Notes: generated from the sequence alone by a model not told the origin. A stretch of 18,109 bases of DNA from JBBITW01 sp037440525 (GCA_037440525.1 JBBITW010000058.1:1-18109), one strand, 5' to 3'. Numbered from the stretch's first letter, positions 6,336 through 14,288 are shown. Translations and numbers: made by a program.

Positions 6336-6833
6336 TTAAGTAAGTTCTGTTGAAACCTTGCTTCCCCTGACCATTGCCACACGGCCAGTTCTTACCAGCT
6401 CTTTGATGCCGAGTGGTTTAAGTAGCGAAAGAATGGCATTGATCTTTTTTTCATCCCCCGTTACCTCAATAGTATATGTTTTTGAACCAACATCAATCAC
6501 CTTTCCCCTGAATATATCTACTATTCTCAGGATTTCCTCCCTGGTTTCATTAGTAGCAGAAACCTTTACAAGTATCATCTCCCTTTCTACAAAATCCTTT
6601 TCGATCAGATCAACAACTTTTATTACAGGGATCAATTTATTGAGCTGTTTTGTTACCTGTTCAATAATCTGGTCGTCACCACGTGTGACTATGGTCATAG
6701 TTGAAACGGTGGGATCGAGGGTTTCGGCCACAGAGAGGCTTTCGATGTTAAAACCCCTGCCGCTAAAGAGACCTGCAATCCTTGCCAGGACCCCAAATTC
6801 ATTTTCAACTAAAAGTGTAATAACGTGACGCAT
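6336..6833 (-). CDS. ilvN: Acetolactate synthase small (regulatory) subunit
   Basis: The regulatory partner of IlvB in the first shared step of valine, leucine and isoleucine synthesis. The 165-residue length is typical. The N-terminal ACT domain reads HVITLLVENEFGVLARIAGLFSGRGFNIESLSVAET (about residues 3-38), where valine binds for feedback inhibition. The C-terminal domain begins near REMILVKVSATNETREEI. It follows ilvB after a 94-bp spacer that holds a palindrome. IlvC does not come next, unlike the ilvB-ilvN-ilvC order often seen; psd and pssA follow instead. Confidence 0.96.
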   Translation of the reverse strand: MRHVITLLVENEFGVLARIAGLFSGRGFNIESLSVAETLDPTVSTMTIVTRGDDQIIEQVTKQLNKLIPVIKVVDLIEKDFVEREMILVKVSATNETREEILRIVDIFRGKVIDVGSKTYTIEVTGDEKKINAILSLLKPLGIKELVRTGRVAMVRGSKVSTELT

Positions 6834-6863
6834 AATATTTTAAAAAACGTGATTCGTGTCCGC

Positions 6864-6901
6864 GATTCGTGATTGTTCAAAAATTTTTCCAACAACGAAT
6901 C
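6864..6901. repeat. Palindromic spacer repeat between ilvB and ilvN
   Basis: The 94-bp gap between ilvB and ilvN contains GATTCGT (6864-6870) and ACGAATC (6895-6901) as outer arms, with TTGTT/AACAA and an A5T5 centre inside. Upstream, at 6849-6858, GTGATTCGTG repeats the same word. It looks like a degenerate short-repeat spacer able to form a hairpin. There is no clear T-run for termination. Confidence 0.5.
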
Positions 6902-6927
6902 ACCATTCACTATAATGTTCCACCATT

Positions 6928-8616
6928 CTATACCAACCTCATTTGATTTAGAGGTTCTCCTGCTGGAACCATGGGATAGACATTCTCTTCAGGGTCAACA
7001 ACAAAATCGATAATCACGGTTTCGGGAATTGAAAATGCCTTTTTCAATACAGGGACAACCTCTTCAGGCTTTGTAGCCCTCAAACCGACAGCCCCATAGG
7101 CTTCTGCAAGTTTAACGAAGTCAGGGGATACACCTTCAAGGGAAGAGGAGGCATAGCGTTTTCCAAAAAAGAATTCTTGCCATTGCCTTATCATTCCGAG
7201 GTATCCATTATTTAAGATTGCCACCTTTACAGGCAAACGATATTGCACTGCTGTTGCCAATTCCTGTGAATTCATCTGAAAACTTCCATCACCAGCAATA
7301 TCGATGACCAATTTATCAGGAAAGGCAATCTGTGCCCCTATGGCCGCCGGGAAGCCATAGCCCATAGTTCCCAATCCACCTGAGGTTAGAAGTGTTCTCG
7401 GTTTTATAAATTTATAATATTGAGCCGTCCACATCTGGTTCTGTCCAACCTCTGTGGTAATGATAGCATTGCCTTTTGTCAATTCATAAATCTTCTGAAC
7501 CACAAATTGTGGTTTGATAATACCCTCTTGATTGTACTTCATATCATAGGTGTTCTTCCAGTTTTCTATTTGATTATGCCATTTTTCGAGACCCTGTTTG
7601 AAGAATCCTGTTTCCTCTTTTTCAAGTAGAGAGAGTATCTTTATCAATATACGTTTACAGTCTCCTACAATAGGGACATCAACCCTCACATTTTTACTGA
7701 TGGATGTTGGATCGATATCAATATGGATAATCTTTGCCTGGGGGGCAAAACATTCAATCTTTCCCGTCACCCTGTCATCGAAACGTGCACCAATGGCAAT
7801 GAGGAGATCAGATTCCTGAACCGCCATATTGGCATGATAGGTTCCGTGCATTCCCAACATCCCGAGTGAGAGGGGATGATCACCAGGGAAACCACCCAAT
7901 CCCATCAATGTCATTGTTACAGGGATGCCAAGCCCTTCAGCGAGCAAGATGAGCTCTCTTGAAGCATTAGAGGAGATGATACCCCCTCCCACATAAAGGA
8001 TTGGCCTCTTTGATTTAAGGATCAACTGCAGAGCCCTTTGAATCTGAACTGGATGCCCATCGTAAGTAGGCCTGTATCCACGAATAGAAACCTTTTCAGG
8101 ATATTTAAATTCGGTCGTATCAACAAGTACATCTTTTGGAAGATCAATTAAAACAGGCCCCGGTCTTCCAGCCCGGGCTATGTAAAATGCCTCCTTCATG
8201 ATACGGCTTAAGTCTTTTATGTCTTTTACGAGGTAATTATGCTTTGTGCATGGTCGGGTAATGCCCACGATATCGGCCTCCTGGAAGGCGTCGTTTCCGA
8301 TCAGGGAGGTGGGAATCTGTCCAGTAAGGATAACCACAGGGACCGAATCCATATAAGCGGTTGCTATGCCTGTCACTGTATTTGTCGCCCCAGGGCCAGA
8401 AGTTACAAGGACAGTCCCAACCTTTCCAGTTGCACGGGCGTATCCATCTGCTGCATGGACAGCAGCCTGTTCATGTCGGACCAATATCTTTTTAAATGGG
8501 GCATGCTGAAGTTCATCGAAAAGGGGAAGAACTGCTCCTCCAGGATAATTGAAAAGAACCTCAACTCCCTCTTTCTTAAGACATTCAACAATGATTTGAG
8601 AACCTGTTTTTTTCAT
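6928..8616 (-). CDS. ilvB: Acetolactate synthase large (catalytic) subunit, biosynthetic type
   Basis: A thiamine diphosphate enzyme that condenses two pyruvates to acetolactate, or pyruvate with 2-oxobutyrate. The 562 residues are full length. Visible landmarks are the catalytic glutamate E49 in VRHEQAAVHAADGYARATG, the FAD-binding region with ARFDDRVTG (277-285), and the ThDP/Mg motif GDGSFQMNSQEL (442-453) ending in NN at 469-470. The C-terminal PMVPAGEPLNQM is typical of the biosynthetic AHAS. The gene follows the DUF465 gene after an 84-bp palindromic spacer, and no clear Shine-Dalgarno is visible before the ATG (upstream is AATTAGATTTTTT). With IlvN it forms the holoenzyme. Confidence 0.97.
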   Translation of the reverse strand: MKKTGSQIIVECLKKEGVEVLFNYPGGAVLPLFDELQHAPFKKILVRHEQAAVHAADGYARATGKVGTVLVTSGPGATNTVTGIATAYMDSVPVVILTGQIPTSLIGNDAFQEADIVGITRPCTKHNYLVKDIKDLSRIMKEAFYIARAGRPGPVLIDLPKDVLVDTTEFKYPEKVSIRGYRPTYDGHPVQIQRALQLILKSKRPILYVGGGIISSNASRELILLAEGLGIPVTMTLMGLGGFPGDHPLSLGMLGMHGTYHANMAVQESDLLIAIGARFDDRVTGKIECFAPQAKIIHIDIDPTSISKNVRVDVPIVGDCKRILIKILSLLEKEETGFFKQGLEKWHNQIENWKNTYDMKYNQEGIIKPQFVVQKIYELTKGNAIITTEVGQNQMWTAQYYKFIKPRTLLTSGGLGTMGYGFPAAIGAQIAFPDKLVIDIAGDGSFQMNSQELATAVQYRLPVKVAILNNGYLGMIRQWQEFFFGKRYASSSLEGVSPDFVKLAEAYGAVGLRATKPEEVVPVLKKAFSIPETVIIDFVVDPEENVYPMVPAGEPLNQMRLV

Positions 8617-8637
8617 AAAAAATCTAATTTCGTTATA

Positions 8638-8690
8638 GTGATGGTGTTGGTGATTGTGATAGTTATATACTAATCACCATCACAATCACC
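8638..8690. repeat. GTGATTGTGAT-type palindromic spacer upstream of ilvB
   Basis: GGTGATTGTGAT (8649-8660) and ATCACAATCACC (8679-8690) form a perfect 12-bp inverted repeat with an 18-nt loop. The surrounding bases are built from the same GTGATGGTG words, so several registers can pair. It fills the gap between the DUF465 gene and ilvB. It may act as a hairpin in the ilvB leader, but no attenuator peptide or poly-T tail was found. Confidence 0.55.
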
Positions 8691-8700
8691 ATTTCCCACC

Positions 8701-8919
8701 TTAGCGGTATTTCATCAATATTCTTTCCATCTGGTCTTTAAAAGCAAGCTTTCTCTTCTTAAGTATCTTTATTTCCAACTCTTCCTGTGGAGTAAGAAAA
8801 GGTTTCTTCTCTAACTCTTCAAGCTTCGTTGCCAGTTCAGCATGGGATTTCTTAGCTCTAAGAAATTCTTCATCCTCTCTCATCAATCTTTCTATCAGTT
8901 CTTCTTCTCTATCTGGCAT
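8701..8919 (-). CDS. DUF465 family small helical protein
   Basis: A 72-residue, strongly charged protein, almost entirely helical. The middle reads SHAELATKLEELEKK and the end EIKILKKRKLAFKDQMERIL, the typical DUF465 (YdcH-like) pattern of two helices with a LKKxKLxxKD motif. The function of the family is unknown. The start ATG is preceded by a run of seven G and TAA, acting as a Shine-Dalgarno at close spacing. It is the first gene of the block leading into ilvB and begins just beside one end of the inverted-repeat element at 8941. Confidence 0.85.
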   Translation of the reverse strand: MPDREEELIERLMREDEEFLRAKKSHAELATKLEELEKKPFLTPQEELEIKILKKRKLAFKDQMERILMKYR

Positions 8920-8940
8920 TTACCCCCCCAACTTAATATA

Positions 8941-9169
8941 ATCTAAATTGAGCGATTTTTTTACTAAAGGCCTTTCCGCCAAATGCGGATCAGTCATTGC
9001 AAGCACACAAATGATGCGTGGCAATCCGACGAAGTATTTGCGCGAACCCCACACTTATGCGGGGGACGGGGCAATTTTACAGATTCCTCGCTTCGCTCGG
9101 AATGACAATTTAGTAAAGATTGGTTCGGCTTTACCTCTCAATGGCAACCTATAATCGCTCAATATAGAT
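8941..9169. mobile_element. 229-bp MITE-like element with 17-bp terminal inverted repeats
   Basis: Ends 8941-8957 and 9153-9169 are inverted repeats matching at 16 of 17 positions (ATCTAAATTGAGCGATT against AATCGCTCAATATAGAT). A second nested inverted pair lies inside (TTTACTAAA 8960-8968, TTTAGTAAA 9109-9117). The interior carries GTCATTGC at 8993-9000 and GGAATGAC at 9099-9106. It encodes no protein. Size, ends and nested symmetry suit a miniature inverted-repeat element. A clear target-site duplication could not be fixed in the AT-rich flanks. Confidence 0.5.
9081..9107. repeat. First copy of a 27-bp direct repeat
   Basis: These 27 bases, beginning AGATTCCTCGCTTCGCTCGG and ending AATGACA, are identical to 9357-9383. 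The word matches the dispersed 'CCTCGCTTCGCTCGGAATGAC' intergenic repeats common in several bacterial lineages. This copy lies inside the inverted-repeat element. Confidence 0.8.
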
Positions 9170-9250
9170 ATGAATTAAATATTTAATTTTAAAAAAAATT
9201 TTATCTCATTTCAAGCATCCAGATATTTTTGTCATTTAAGAATTAAGAGA

Positions 9251-9335
9251 TTTCTGAAAAAGTCCTGAAATGACTGGGAAGGTAAGGTTCTAAACCCTTC
9301 GAATGCCTCTTCACCCCACATCCCAAGTCTGAGAC
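9251..9335. repeat. Palindromic dispersed repeat, copy A
   Basis: The left arm GACTGGGAAGGTAAGG (9272-9287) is imperfectly complementary to CCCCACATCCCAAGTC (9314-9329). Around it are TTTCTGAAAAAGTCCTGAAA and AACCCTTCGAATGC. The same words, in the same order, occur upstream of rpsB at 17735-17795, with the opposite arm at 17887-17950, so this is a dispersed repeat family with at least two loci in the window. Confidence 0.6.
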
Positions 9336-9356
9336 TATGTCGTAATGTCATTCTAT

Positions 9357-9383
9357 AGATTCCTCGCTTCGCTCGGAATGACA
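9357..9383. repeat. Second copy of the 27-bp direct repeat
   Basis: Identical to 9081-9107. Its right end merges into the 23-bp tandem array, whose unit begins with the same CTCGGAATGACA word, so the array may have grown from this repeat. Confidence 0.8.
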
Positions 9384-9457
9384 GAAAAAGGAGGTTCGGG
9401 ATGACAGAAAAAGGAGGCTCGGGATGAAAGAAAAAGGAGGCTCGGAATGACAAAAAT
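9372..9457. repeat. 23-bp tandem repeat, about 3.7 units
   Basis: Three consecutive 23-bp units (9372-9394, 9395-9417, 9418-9440) plus a partial fourth (from 9441). Each begins YTCGGRATGA and ends AGAAAAAGGAGG, with one to three differences between units. There are no unique spacers, so this is a minisatellite and not a CRISPR array. Confidence 0.85.
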
Positions 9458-9523
9458 GGCATACACCTTATTGCGAAACAGTTTCCTGGGGAGAGGAGAT
9501 CAGAAGTGGTCCATTTTTAAATT

Positions 9524-10225
9524 TTAGCTTACATTCTCAGGGATTTTGAATTTAAGCTCGGCCTCTGAAGGTCGAACATATATGGGTGTCAATGTAGATA
9601 TATCCAGGGTTTCACCTCTTAGAAGGAGTTCCTCACCCAATCTTGCTATCTCAGATGCATGGGGAATATGAAGAAATGAGGGTGGAAAGATGGCCAATGA
9701 TTTAAGTCTATTCAACAGATATTCCCCATAAGCCTTTACTCCATCACCTATAAAGATTGTTTTTTCTCCTATTTTATTTATAAGAGATTCAGGGGATATA
9801 GCCTCATAGGAGGTCAGACGTTTAGGTGAATTTGTTCCTTCATGGCGGTAAAAAGCAGTATAGAGTTCTTTCTTTCGGGCATCGATAATCGGACATATGA
9901 GGAAAGGTGTGGCAGAGATTTGAGAAGCAAGGACATCGAGAGAAGATAAACCCGCAACGGGTTTTTTTGAAGCAAATGCCAAGCCCTTCACTGTGCTTAG
10001 CCCAATCCTAAGTCCTGTAAATGAACCAGGGCCCAGGGATATTGAAAAACCATCCAAATCATTTATCGATAAGTTTGTTTCCTTCAGGATTAAGTCAATC
10101 GCTTTGAGAAGTCTTTCAGAATGAGTTACAGAGGTATTGAGTAAATATTCTGCAACAACCTTTCCATCACCATACAATCCAACACTTCCACAGGATGTTG
10201 AAGTATCAATACCTAAAATTATCAT
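9524..10225 (-). CDS. tsaB: tRNA threonylcarbamoyladenosine biosynthesis protein TsaB
   Basis: Partner of TsaD in transferring the threonylcarbamoyl group to A37 of ANN-decoding tRNAs (t6A), with TsaC and TsaE elsewhere. The ASKHA-type fold is visible: MIILGIDTSTSCGSVGLY at the N-terminus and SLGPGSFTGLRIGLSTVKGLA near residues 75-95, then PVAGLSSLDVLA. I start the protein at 10225 (MIILGIDTS, 233 residues). An in-frame ATG at 10270 adds 15 residues translated from a low-complexity spacer and breaks the usual family start. No strong Shine-Dalgarno is visible (TTGGGACTTTCAT). It is last in the rpsB-to-tsaB block. One substrate of its pathway, tRNA-Asn, is encoded in this window. Confidence 0.93.
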   Translation of the reverse strand: MIILGIDTSTSCGSVGLYGDGKVVAEYLLNTSVTHSERLLKAIDLILKETNLSINDLDGFSISLGPGSFTGLRIGLSTVKGLAFASKKPVAGLSSLDVLASQISATPFLICPIIDARKKELYTAFYRHEGTNSPKRLTSYEAISPESLINKIGEKTIFIGDGVKAYGEYLLNRLKSLAIFPPSFLHIPHASEIARLGEELLLRGETLDISTLTPIYVRPSEAELKFKIPENVS

Positions 10226-10381
10226 ATGAAAGTCCCAAATACCAAATCCTGAATTCCTAATGAATCCCAATCCCCAATGGCCGAATAACCAAATAAAAAG
10301 CCATTTATGTTGAATCTTAGCCTATAGAATCTGGATATTGGTAATTGTTTTGTTATTGGTGCTTTGAGCTTGGACATTATC
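10226..10381. other. Low-complexity spacer between rseP and tsaB
   Basis: A 156-bp gap built from degenerate CCAAATACCAAATCC / GAATCCC / CAATCCCC words. It resembles the short-word spacers found between other genes here, such as 13448-13465. No gene or clear regulatory site was seen. Confidence 0.5.
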
Positions 10382-11461
10382 CTAAAAGTTTAAACCTCCT
10401 GGAGAGAAGATCCGGATGAGGTCGTTATAAAATGCGAAAAGCATCAGAAGAATTATAAAGACGAGTCCAATCTGTTGAGCAACTTCCATTTTCTTGATGC
10501 TCAGGGGCTTTCTAAATATTGCCTCTATTCCAAGGAAAAGAAAATGCCCCCCATCAAGAACAGGTATGGGGAATAGATTTATTACACCGAGATTGATGCT
10601 AAGAATCGCCATAAAGAGAATAAAACTGACCAGACCTCTTTTTGCCTGTTCCCCTGCCAGCTTGGCAATCAGAATTGGTCCACCGATAGTCTTTGCAGGT
10701 ATTACCCTTTGTATCAATTTTATTATTCCGAGGATGGTCATTTCGATACCCTGCCATGTCTGAACGACCCCCTTGCCTAAGGCAACCACAGGATTGACCT
10801 TTTCAACCAGGATCTCCTTCGAATTTATAATACCAATTCTATATACATCTTCCTCTTCTCCAAATATATTTTTATCTTTAAATGGTTCTGGGGTAATCCT
10901 GATTTCTATCAGTTCCTCCTCCCGTTTTATCTTCAAAAGGAGCTCCTTCCCCTTACTATTACGAATAATCTTATGGAGGTCTTCCCATTTTTTTATGTTT
11001 TTTCCATCAATGGAGAGGACGAGATCACCATTTCTAAGTCCTGCCTTTTCTGCTGGAAGCCCTGGGCTGACTTCTCCCACTTTTGGAGGAAAGTAAGGGA
11101 TACCGAAAATGTTTACGCTAAAGAAAAGAAATGAGGCAAGAAAAAAGTTGAAAAATGGACCAGCACTTACTATAAGGGCCCTTTTCCATATGGGCTGATT
11201 TGAGAAGGAACGTCCTAAATCCTCTTCCCTGACCTCTTCTTCGGGATTCTCTCCAATCAATTTTACATACCCTCCAAGTGGGAAGGCTGATATCTGGTAT
11301 TGAGTCTCTCCAATCTTTTTACCTATAAGTTTTGGTCCGAATCCCAATGAGAATGTTAGAACACCCACCCCGAGTCTCTTTGCAAGTAAGAAATGGCCAA
11401 GTTCATGGGCAAAGACAAGAATCCCTAAGACAATGATTGTATAGAATATTGTTGTTAACAT
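10382..11461 (-). CDS. rseP: RseP-type site-2 zinc metalloprotease
   Basis: An inner-membrane intramembrane protease. In other Gram-negatives it cuts the anti-sigma factor RseA, and signal-peptide remnants, to release an envelope stress response. The 359-residue protein has the zinc motif HELGH (residues 19-23) in the first membrane helix, a single PDZ domain (about 115-195: VGEVSPGLPAEKAGLRNGD), and the second motif NLFPIPVLDGGH (295-306) with D303 as third zinc ligand. E. coli RseP has two PDZ domains and about 450 residues; the single-PDZ form is common in other phyla. Its start overlaps the dxr stop by 7 bp. The true substrate here is unknown. Confidence 0.94.
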   Translation of the reverse strand: MLTTIFYTIIVLGILVFAHELGHFLLAKRLGVGVLTFSLGFGPKLIGKKIGETQYQISAFPLGGYVKLIGENPEEEVREEDLGRSFSNQPIWKRALIVSAGPFFNFFLASFLFFSVNIFGIPYFPPKVGEVSPGLPAEKAGLRNGDLVLSIDGKNIKKWEDLHKIIRNSKGKELLLKIKREEELIEIRITPEPFKDKNIFGEEEDVYRIGIINSKEILVEKVNPVVALGKGVVQTWQGIEMTILGIIKLIQRVIPAKTIGGPILIAKLAGEQAKRGLVSFILFMAILSINLGVINLFPIPVLDGGHFLFLGIEAIFRKPLSIKKMEVAQQIGLVFIILLMLFAFYNDLIRIFSPGGLNF

Positions 11462-12618
11462 AATTTTCTCCCTTCTATAATGGCCTTAGCCCTTTCCCTT
11501 GCCCATTGGTCAGCTCTCAGAATGTCTTCAATCGTTTTAATCGGTTTCACTTCGTGTTCTTCCATCACCCTCTGAAGGATTAAAGGGACTTCTGTAAATT
11601 TTATCATCCCTTCCAGAAAGGCATTTACTGCTATTTCGTTAGCAGCATTAAGGATGGCTGGCATGGTTTCTCCAATTTGAATAGACTGGTATGCCAATTT
11701 AAGGCAGGGAAACCTTTCTGGATCAGGTGATGAGAAAGTAAGTGCTCCAACACGAGAGAGGTCGAGGTGGGGCAGATCGAGGTTCAATCTTTGTGGAAAG
11801 GAGAGGGCATAGGAGATAGGAATCCTCATATCAGCAATCCCCATCTGTCCTATTATTGAGCCATCGATATATTCAACCATGGAATGAATGACGCTCTGGG
11901 GATGGATTTGAACAGCAATCTTTTCTACAGGGATATTAAATAGCCAGTGGGCCTCAATGACCTCCAGACCTTTATTCATCAGTGAAGCAGAATCTATCGT
12001 GATCTTCTTCCCCATCTCCCAGTGGGGATGGTTTAAGGCCTCTTTAACAGTTACATCCTGAAGTTTGGAAATGGGGAGATTGAGGAAAGGTCCCCCAGAG
12101 GCAGTCAGGATGAGTCTTCGTACCTCCTCTGGTTTATGGCCCAAAAGGGATTGAAAGATTGCACTATGTTCGCTATCAACCGGTAAGATTTGAACATTGT
12201 GTTTTTTTGTCTCCTCAATCATAATCTTTCCAGCCATCACCAGCGATTCCTTATTTGCTAGGGCAATGGATTTACCGGTCTTAATGGCCGAGAGGGTAGG
12301 GATTAGACCAACAGCACCTACTATGGCAGAGACAACCTGATCCACCTCAGGATGGGTTGCTACCTGAATTAGCCCCTCTACTCCGTGGACAATTTCAATG
12401 TCAATGTTCGGGAGTTCTTTATGGAGCAAATCCACCGATTCCTTATTAAGAACAGCCACTATTTTTGGATTGAAATATAGTATCTGCTCTCGAAGTAGCT
12501 TTATGTTAAGACCTGCAGAGAGACCCATTACTTTAAATCGCTCTGGAAATCTCTTGACAATATCGAGGGTATTGACTCCGATTGAACCTGTAGATCCGAG
12601 AATGGCAATGCGTTTCAT
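11455..12618 (-). CDS. dxr: 1-deoxy-D-xylulose 5-phosphate reductoisomerase
   Basis: Second enzyme of the MEP isoprenoid pathway: converts DXP to 2-C-methyl-D-erythritol 4-phosphate with NADPH and a divalent metal. The 387 residues are full length. Visible are the NADPH-binding GSTGSIGVNTLD (8-19), the metal ligands D148 and E150 in PVDSEHSAIFQ, SGGPF (174-178), NHPHWEMG (196-203), and DSASLMNKGLE with E219. It overlaps cdsA by 4 bp and rseP by 7 bp, so it sits in the middle of a coupled gene set. Its product line feeds UppS through IPP and FPP. Confidence 0.97.
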   Translation of the reverse strand: MKRIAILGSTGSIGVNTLDIVKRFPERFKVMGLSAGLNIKLLREQILYFNPKIVAVLNKESVDLLHKELPNIDIEIVHGVEGLIQVATHPEVDQVVSAIVGAVGLIPTLSAIKTGKSIALANKESLVMAGKIMIEETKKHNVQILPVDSEHSAIFQSLLGHKPEEVRRLILTASGGPFLNLPISKLQDVTVKEALNHPHWEMGKKITIDSASLMNKGLEVIEAHWLFNIPVEKIAVQIHPQSVIHSMVEYIDGSIIGQMGIADMRIPISYALSFPQRLNLDLPHLDLSRVGALTFSSPDPERFPCLKLAYQSIQIGETMPAILNAANEIAVNAFLEGMIKFTEVPLILQRVMEEHEVKPIKTIEDILRADQWARERAKAIIEGRKLC

Positions 12619-13433
12619 TGGGTCTCCTTAAAAATATAGTAAAGAAAGTAGTGTAAAAATGGGGCAGAGAAGAGGAAGCTATCCAGACGATCAAGCATCC
12701 CGCCATGCCCGGGGATAAGAGATCCAGAGTCTTTTACTCGAGCACTTCGCTTAAGCATAGATTCTGTAAAGTCTCCAAATTGTCCAAATATTCCTATCCC
12801 GATAGCAAGCAAAACAGAAAGGCCTTTGTTAATACGGGGAAGGAAGATAATGGAGAAGACTAATGCTGTGATTATGGATCCAATGATTGCTCCGAATAAT
12901 CCCTCATATGTTTTGTTTGGGCTGATTTTGGGATAGAGTTTGTGCCTTCCAATAAGTGAACCACTCAAAAGGGCCGAGATATCTCCTGCCCATACAGTTG
13001 CTATGAGAAAGAGAACCCACTCCCTTCCATCGTCCATCTGGCGAATGAGAATCACATGGGCAAGTAAAAAACCTATATAACATATGCCAAAAAATGAGAT
13101 ACCTATATGAGTGATGGTTGAGGATAGGTCCTGAGAAGTTGCCATGAATAGAATGCAGAGGAGCAGGAGAATAAGAACGAGAAAAGGAGATGTCAATTTC
13201 ATATTTCCATAAGAGACCATCAAGGATAGAAGGATTCCCATTCCAATACTCATCAGCCTTTCTATCCATCTGGATTGTGGAAGGGCAAGATTATAAAATT
13301 CACGCAATCCAAGATAGGTAGCTCCAAGCACCATCAGAGTCAAAATGAAGGGAGGAGCAAAGCCGATGAGGAGGATAGTTGGAGGGATAATCAAAAGCCC
13401 TGTCTTTATCTTTTTCCTTTCTATTTTCCCCAT
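12615..13433 (-). CDS. cdsA: Phosphatidate cytidylyltransferase (CDP-diacylglycerol synthase)
   Basis: A membrane enzyme that makes CDP-diacylglycerol from phosphatidic acid and CTP, the substrate for PssA encoded at 4885. The 272-residue protein has multiple hydrophobic segments and the family C-terminal signature: KISPNKTYEGLFGAIIGS, then FGQFGDFTESMLKRSARVKDSG and PGHGGMLDRLDS, ending in a hydrophobic FLHYFLYYIF. The stop overlaps the dxr start by 4 bp. It is separated from uppS by a 111-bp AT-rich spacer. Confidence 0.95.
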   Translation of the reverse strand: MGKIERKKIKTGLLIIPPTILLIGFAPPFILTLMVLGATYLGLREFYNLALPQSRWIERLMSIGMGILLSLMVSYGNMKLTSPFLVLILLLLCILFMATSQDLSSTITHIGISFFGICYIGFLLAHVILIRQMDDGREWVLFLIATVWAGDISALLSGSLIGRHKLYPKISPNKTYEGLFGAIIGSIITALVFSIIFLPRINKGLSVLLAIGIGIFGQFGDFTESMLKRSARVKDSGSLIPGHGGMLDRLDSFLFSAPFLHYFLYYIFKETQ

Positions 13434-13544
13434 AATCTTTCAAATTTGGAATTTGGATTTTGGAATGAGTCTTCGTGATTTCTCATTTTATAGCCTTTAT
13501 TCCGTTATCACTTTTGATTCAACATTCTACTTTCCGCAATCAAA
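13434..13544. other. AT-rich spacer between uppS and cdsA
   Basis: A 111-bp gap containing the short-word repeat AATTTGGAATTTGGATTTTGG (13444-13464), of the same style as the spacer before tsaB. No promoter or hairpin could be supported. Confidence 0.4.
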
Positions 13545-14288
13545 TTATTCCTCTCTGTCGTTTAGCTGTTCACTTGTAAGACCAAACCTCCTCTCCCTTG
13601 ATTGATAATCTGCTATGGCCTTTAGGAGTTCTTTTCGGCCAAAATCAGGCCAGAGTGTTTCGGTGACATAAAGTTCCGTATAAGCGATCTGCCATAGGAG
13701 GAAATTGGAGATTCTAAATTCTCCACTCGTTCGGATAAGAAGGTCTGGATCAGGTATTCCACAGGTCCAGAGATATTGGGAGAAACGTTGTGGGGTAATC
13801 TCTTCAGGCTTGATCTTCCCCTTCCTGTAGTCAGAAAGAACCCCATTTATAGCGTGAAGTATTTCTGTTCGGCCCCCGTAACTTAATGCAAGATTAAGAA
13901 TCATTCCATTACATGATTCTGTCTTCTTTATAACTTCCTTTAGCGTCTTCTGAACATCACCTGGAAGGTCTTCTATCCTCCCTATAGCACGAAGGCGGAT
14001 ATTATTCTTTATCATTTCATCGCATTCCTTTAAAAGATATTCTTTAAGCAGTCCCATCAAGGCAATTATTTCATCCTTTGGCCTTTTCCAATTTTCGATT
14101 GAAAAGGCATAAAGTGTTAAGACCTTGATTCCCAGTTCACGGCAGGCTGTTACCACCTCTCTAACTGCATCAACCCCTTTTATATGACCACTGATCCGAT
14201 TTAGGAGTTTCTTTTTGGCCCATCGTCCATTTCCATCCATAATGATGGCTATATGTTGGGGGAGCTTCTCTTTTTCGATCTCTTCCAT
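13545..14288 (-). CDS. uppS: Isoprenyl transferase (undecaprenyl diphosphate synthase)
   Basis: A cytosolic cis-prenyltransferase that extends farnesyl diphosphate with isopentenyl units to the C55 carrier lipid for peptidoglycan and O-antigen. The 247-residue protein has HIAIIMDGNGRWAKK with catalytic D18, SGH near residue 35, YAFSIENWKRP (60-70), and the C-terminal RTSGEFRISNFLLWQIAYTELY, whose Arg, Ser and Glu bind the isopentenyl substrate. The chain length cannot be judged from the sequence, but one such gene in this operon position is normally the undecaprenyl enzyme. It lies downstream of the ferredoxin gene after a 186-bp gap. Confidence 0.96.
   Translation of the reverse strand: MEEIEKEKLPQHIAIIMDGNGRWAKKKLLNRISGHIKGVDAVREVVTACRELGIKVLTLYAFSIENWKRPKDEIIALMGLLKEYLLKECDEMIKNNIRLRAIGRIEDLPGDVQKTLKEVIKKTESCNGMILNLALSYGGRTEILHAINGVLSDYRKGKIKPEEITPQRFSQYLWTCGIPDPDLLIRTSGEFRISNFLLWQIAYTELYVTETLWPDFGRKELLKAIADYQSRERRFGLTSEQLNDREE

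Larger units (their letters stand above)
8920..9523. other. Gene-free, repeat-rich spacer of about 600 bp
   Basis: No convincing gene is visible on either strand. The spacer contains, in order, the inverted-repeat element 8941-9169, a perfect 16-bp AT palindrome (9173-9188), a palindromic repeat (9251-9335), a second copy of the AGATTCCTCGCTTCGCTCGG word (9357-9383), and a 23-bp tandem repeat (9372-9457). A promoter for the DUF465/ilvB genes must lie near 8920-8990, but no strong -35/-10 pair could be picked; TATATT near 8935 is a possible -10. No clear terminator was seen after the tsaB stop. Confidence 0.7.

Noticed and set aside
5294..6339. Reading frames opposite pssA and psd
   Set aside because: They are antisense to well-conserved genes and lack ribosome sites or recognisable motifs.
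7598..8673. Reading frames of 69-144 residues opposite ilvB
   Set aside because: They are antisense shadows of a conserved, full-length enzyme gene with no family features of their own.
8948..9154. 68-residue + strand frame in the repeat spacer
   Set aside because: It is a translation of the inverted-repeat element and the dispersed CCTCGCTTCGCTCGG repeat (QIPRFARND), a common false gene.
9372..9457. Possible CRISPR array
   Set aside because: The 23-bp units are directly adjacent with no unique spacers, and no cas gene is present.
10226..10270. Longer TsaB start at 10270
   Set aside because: The 15 added residues come from a low-complexity spacer, and the family normally begins at the MIxLGIDTS motif.
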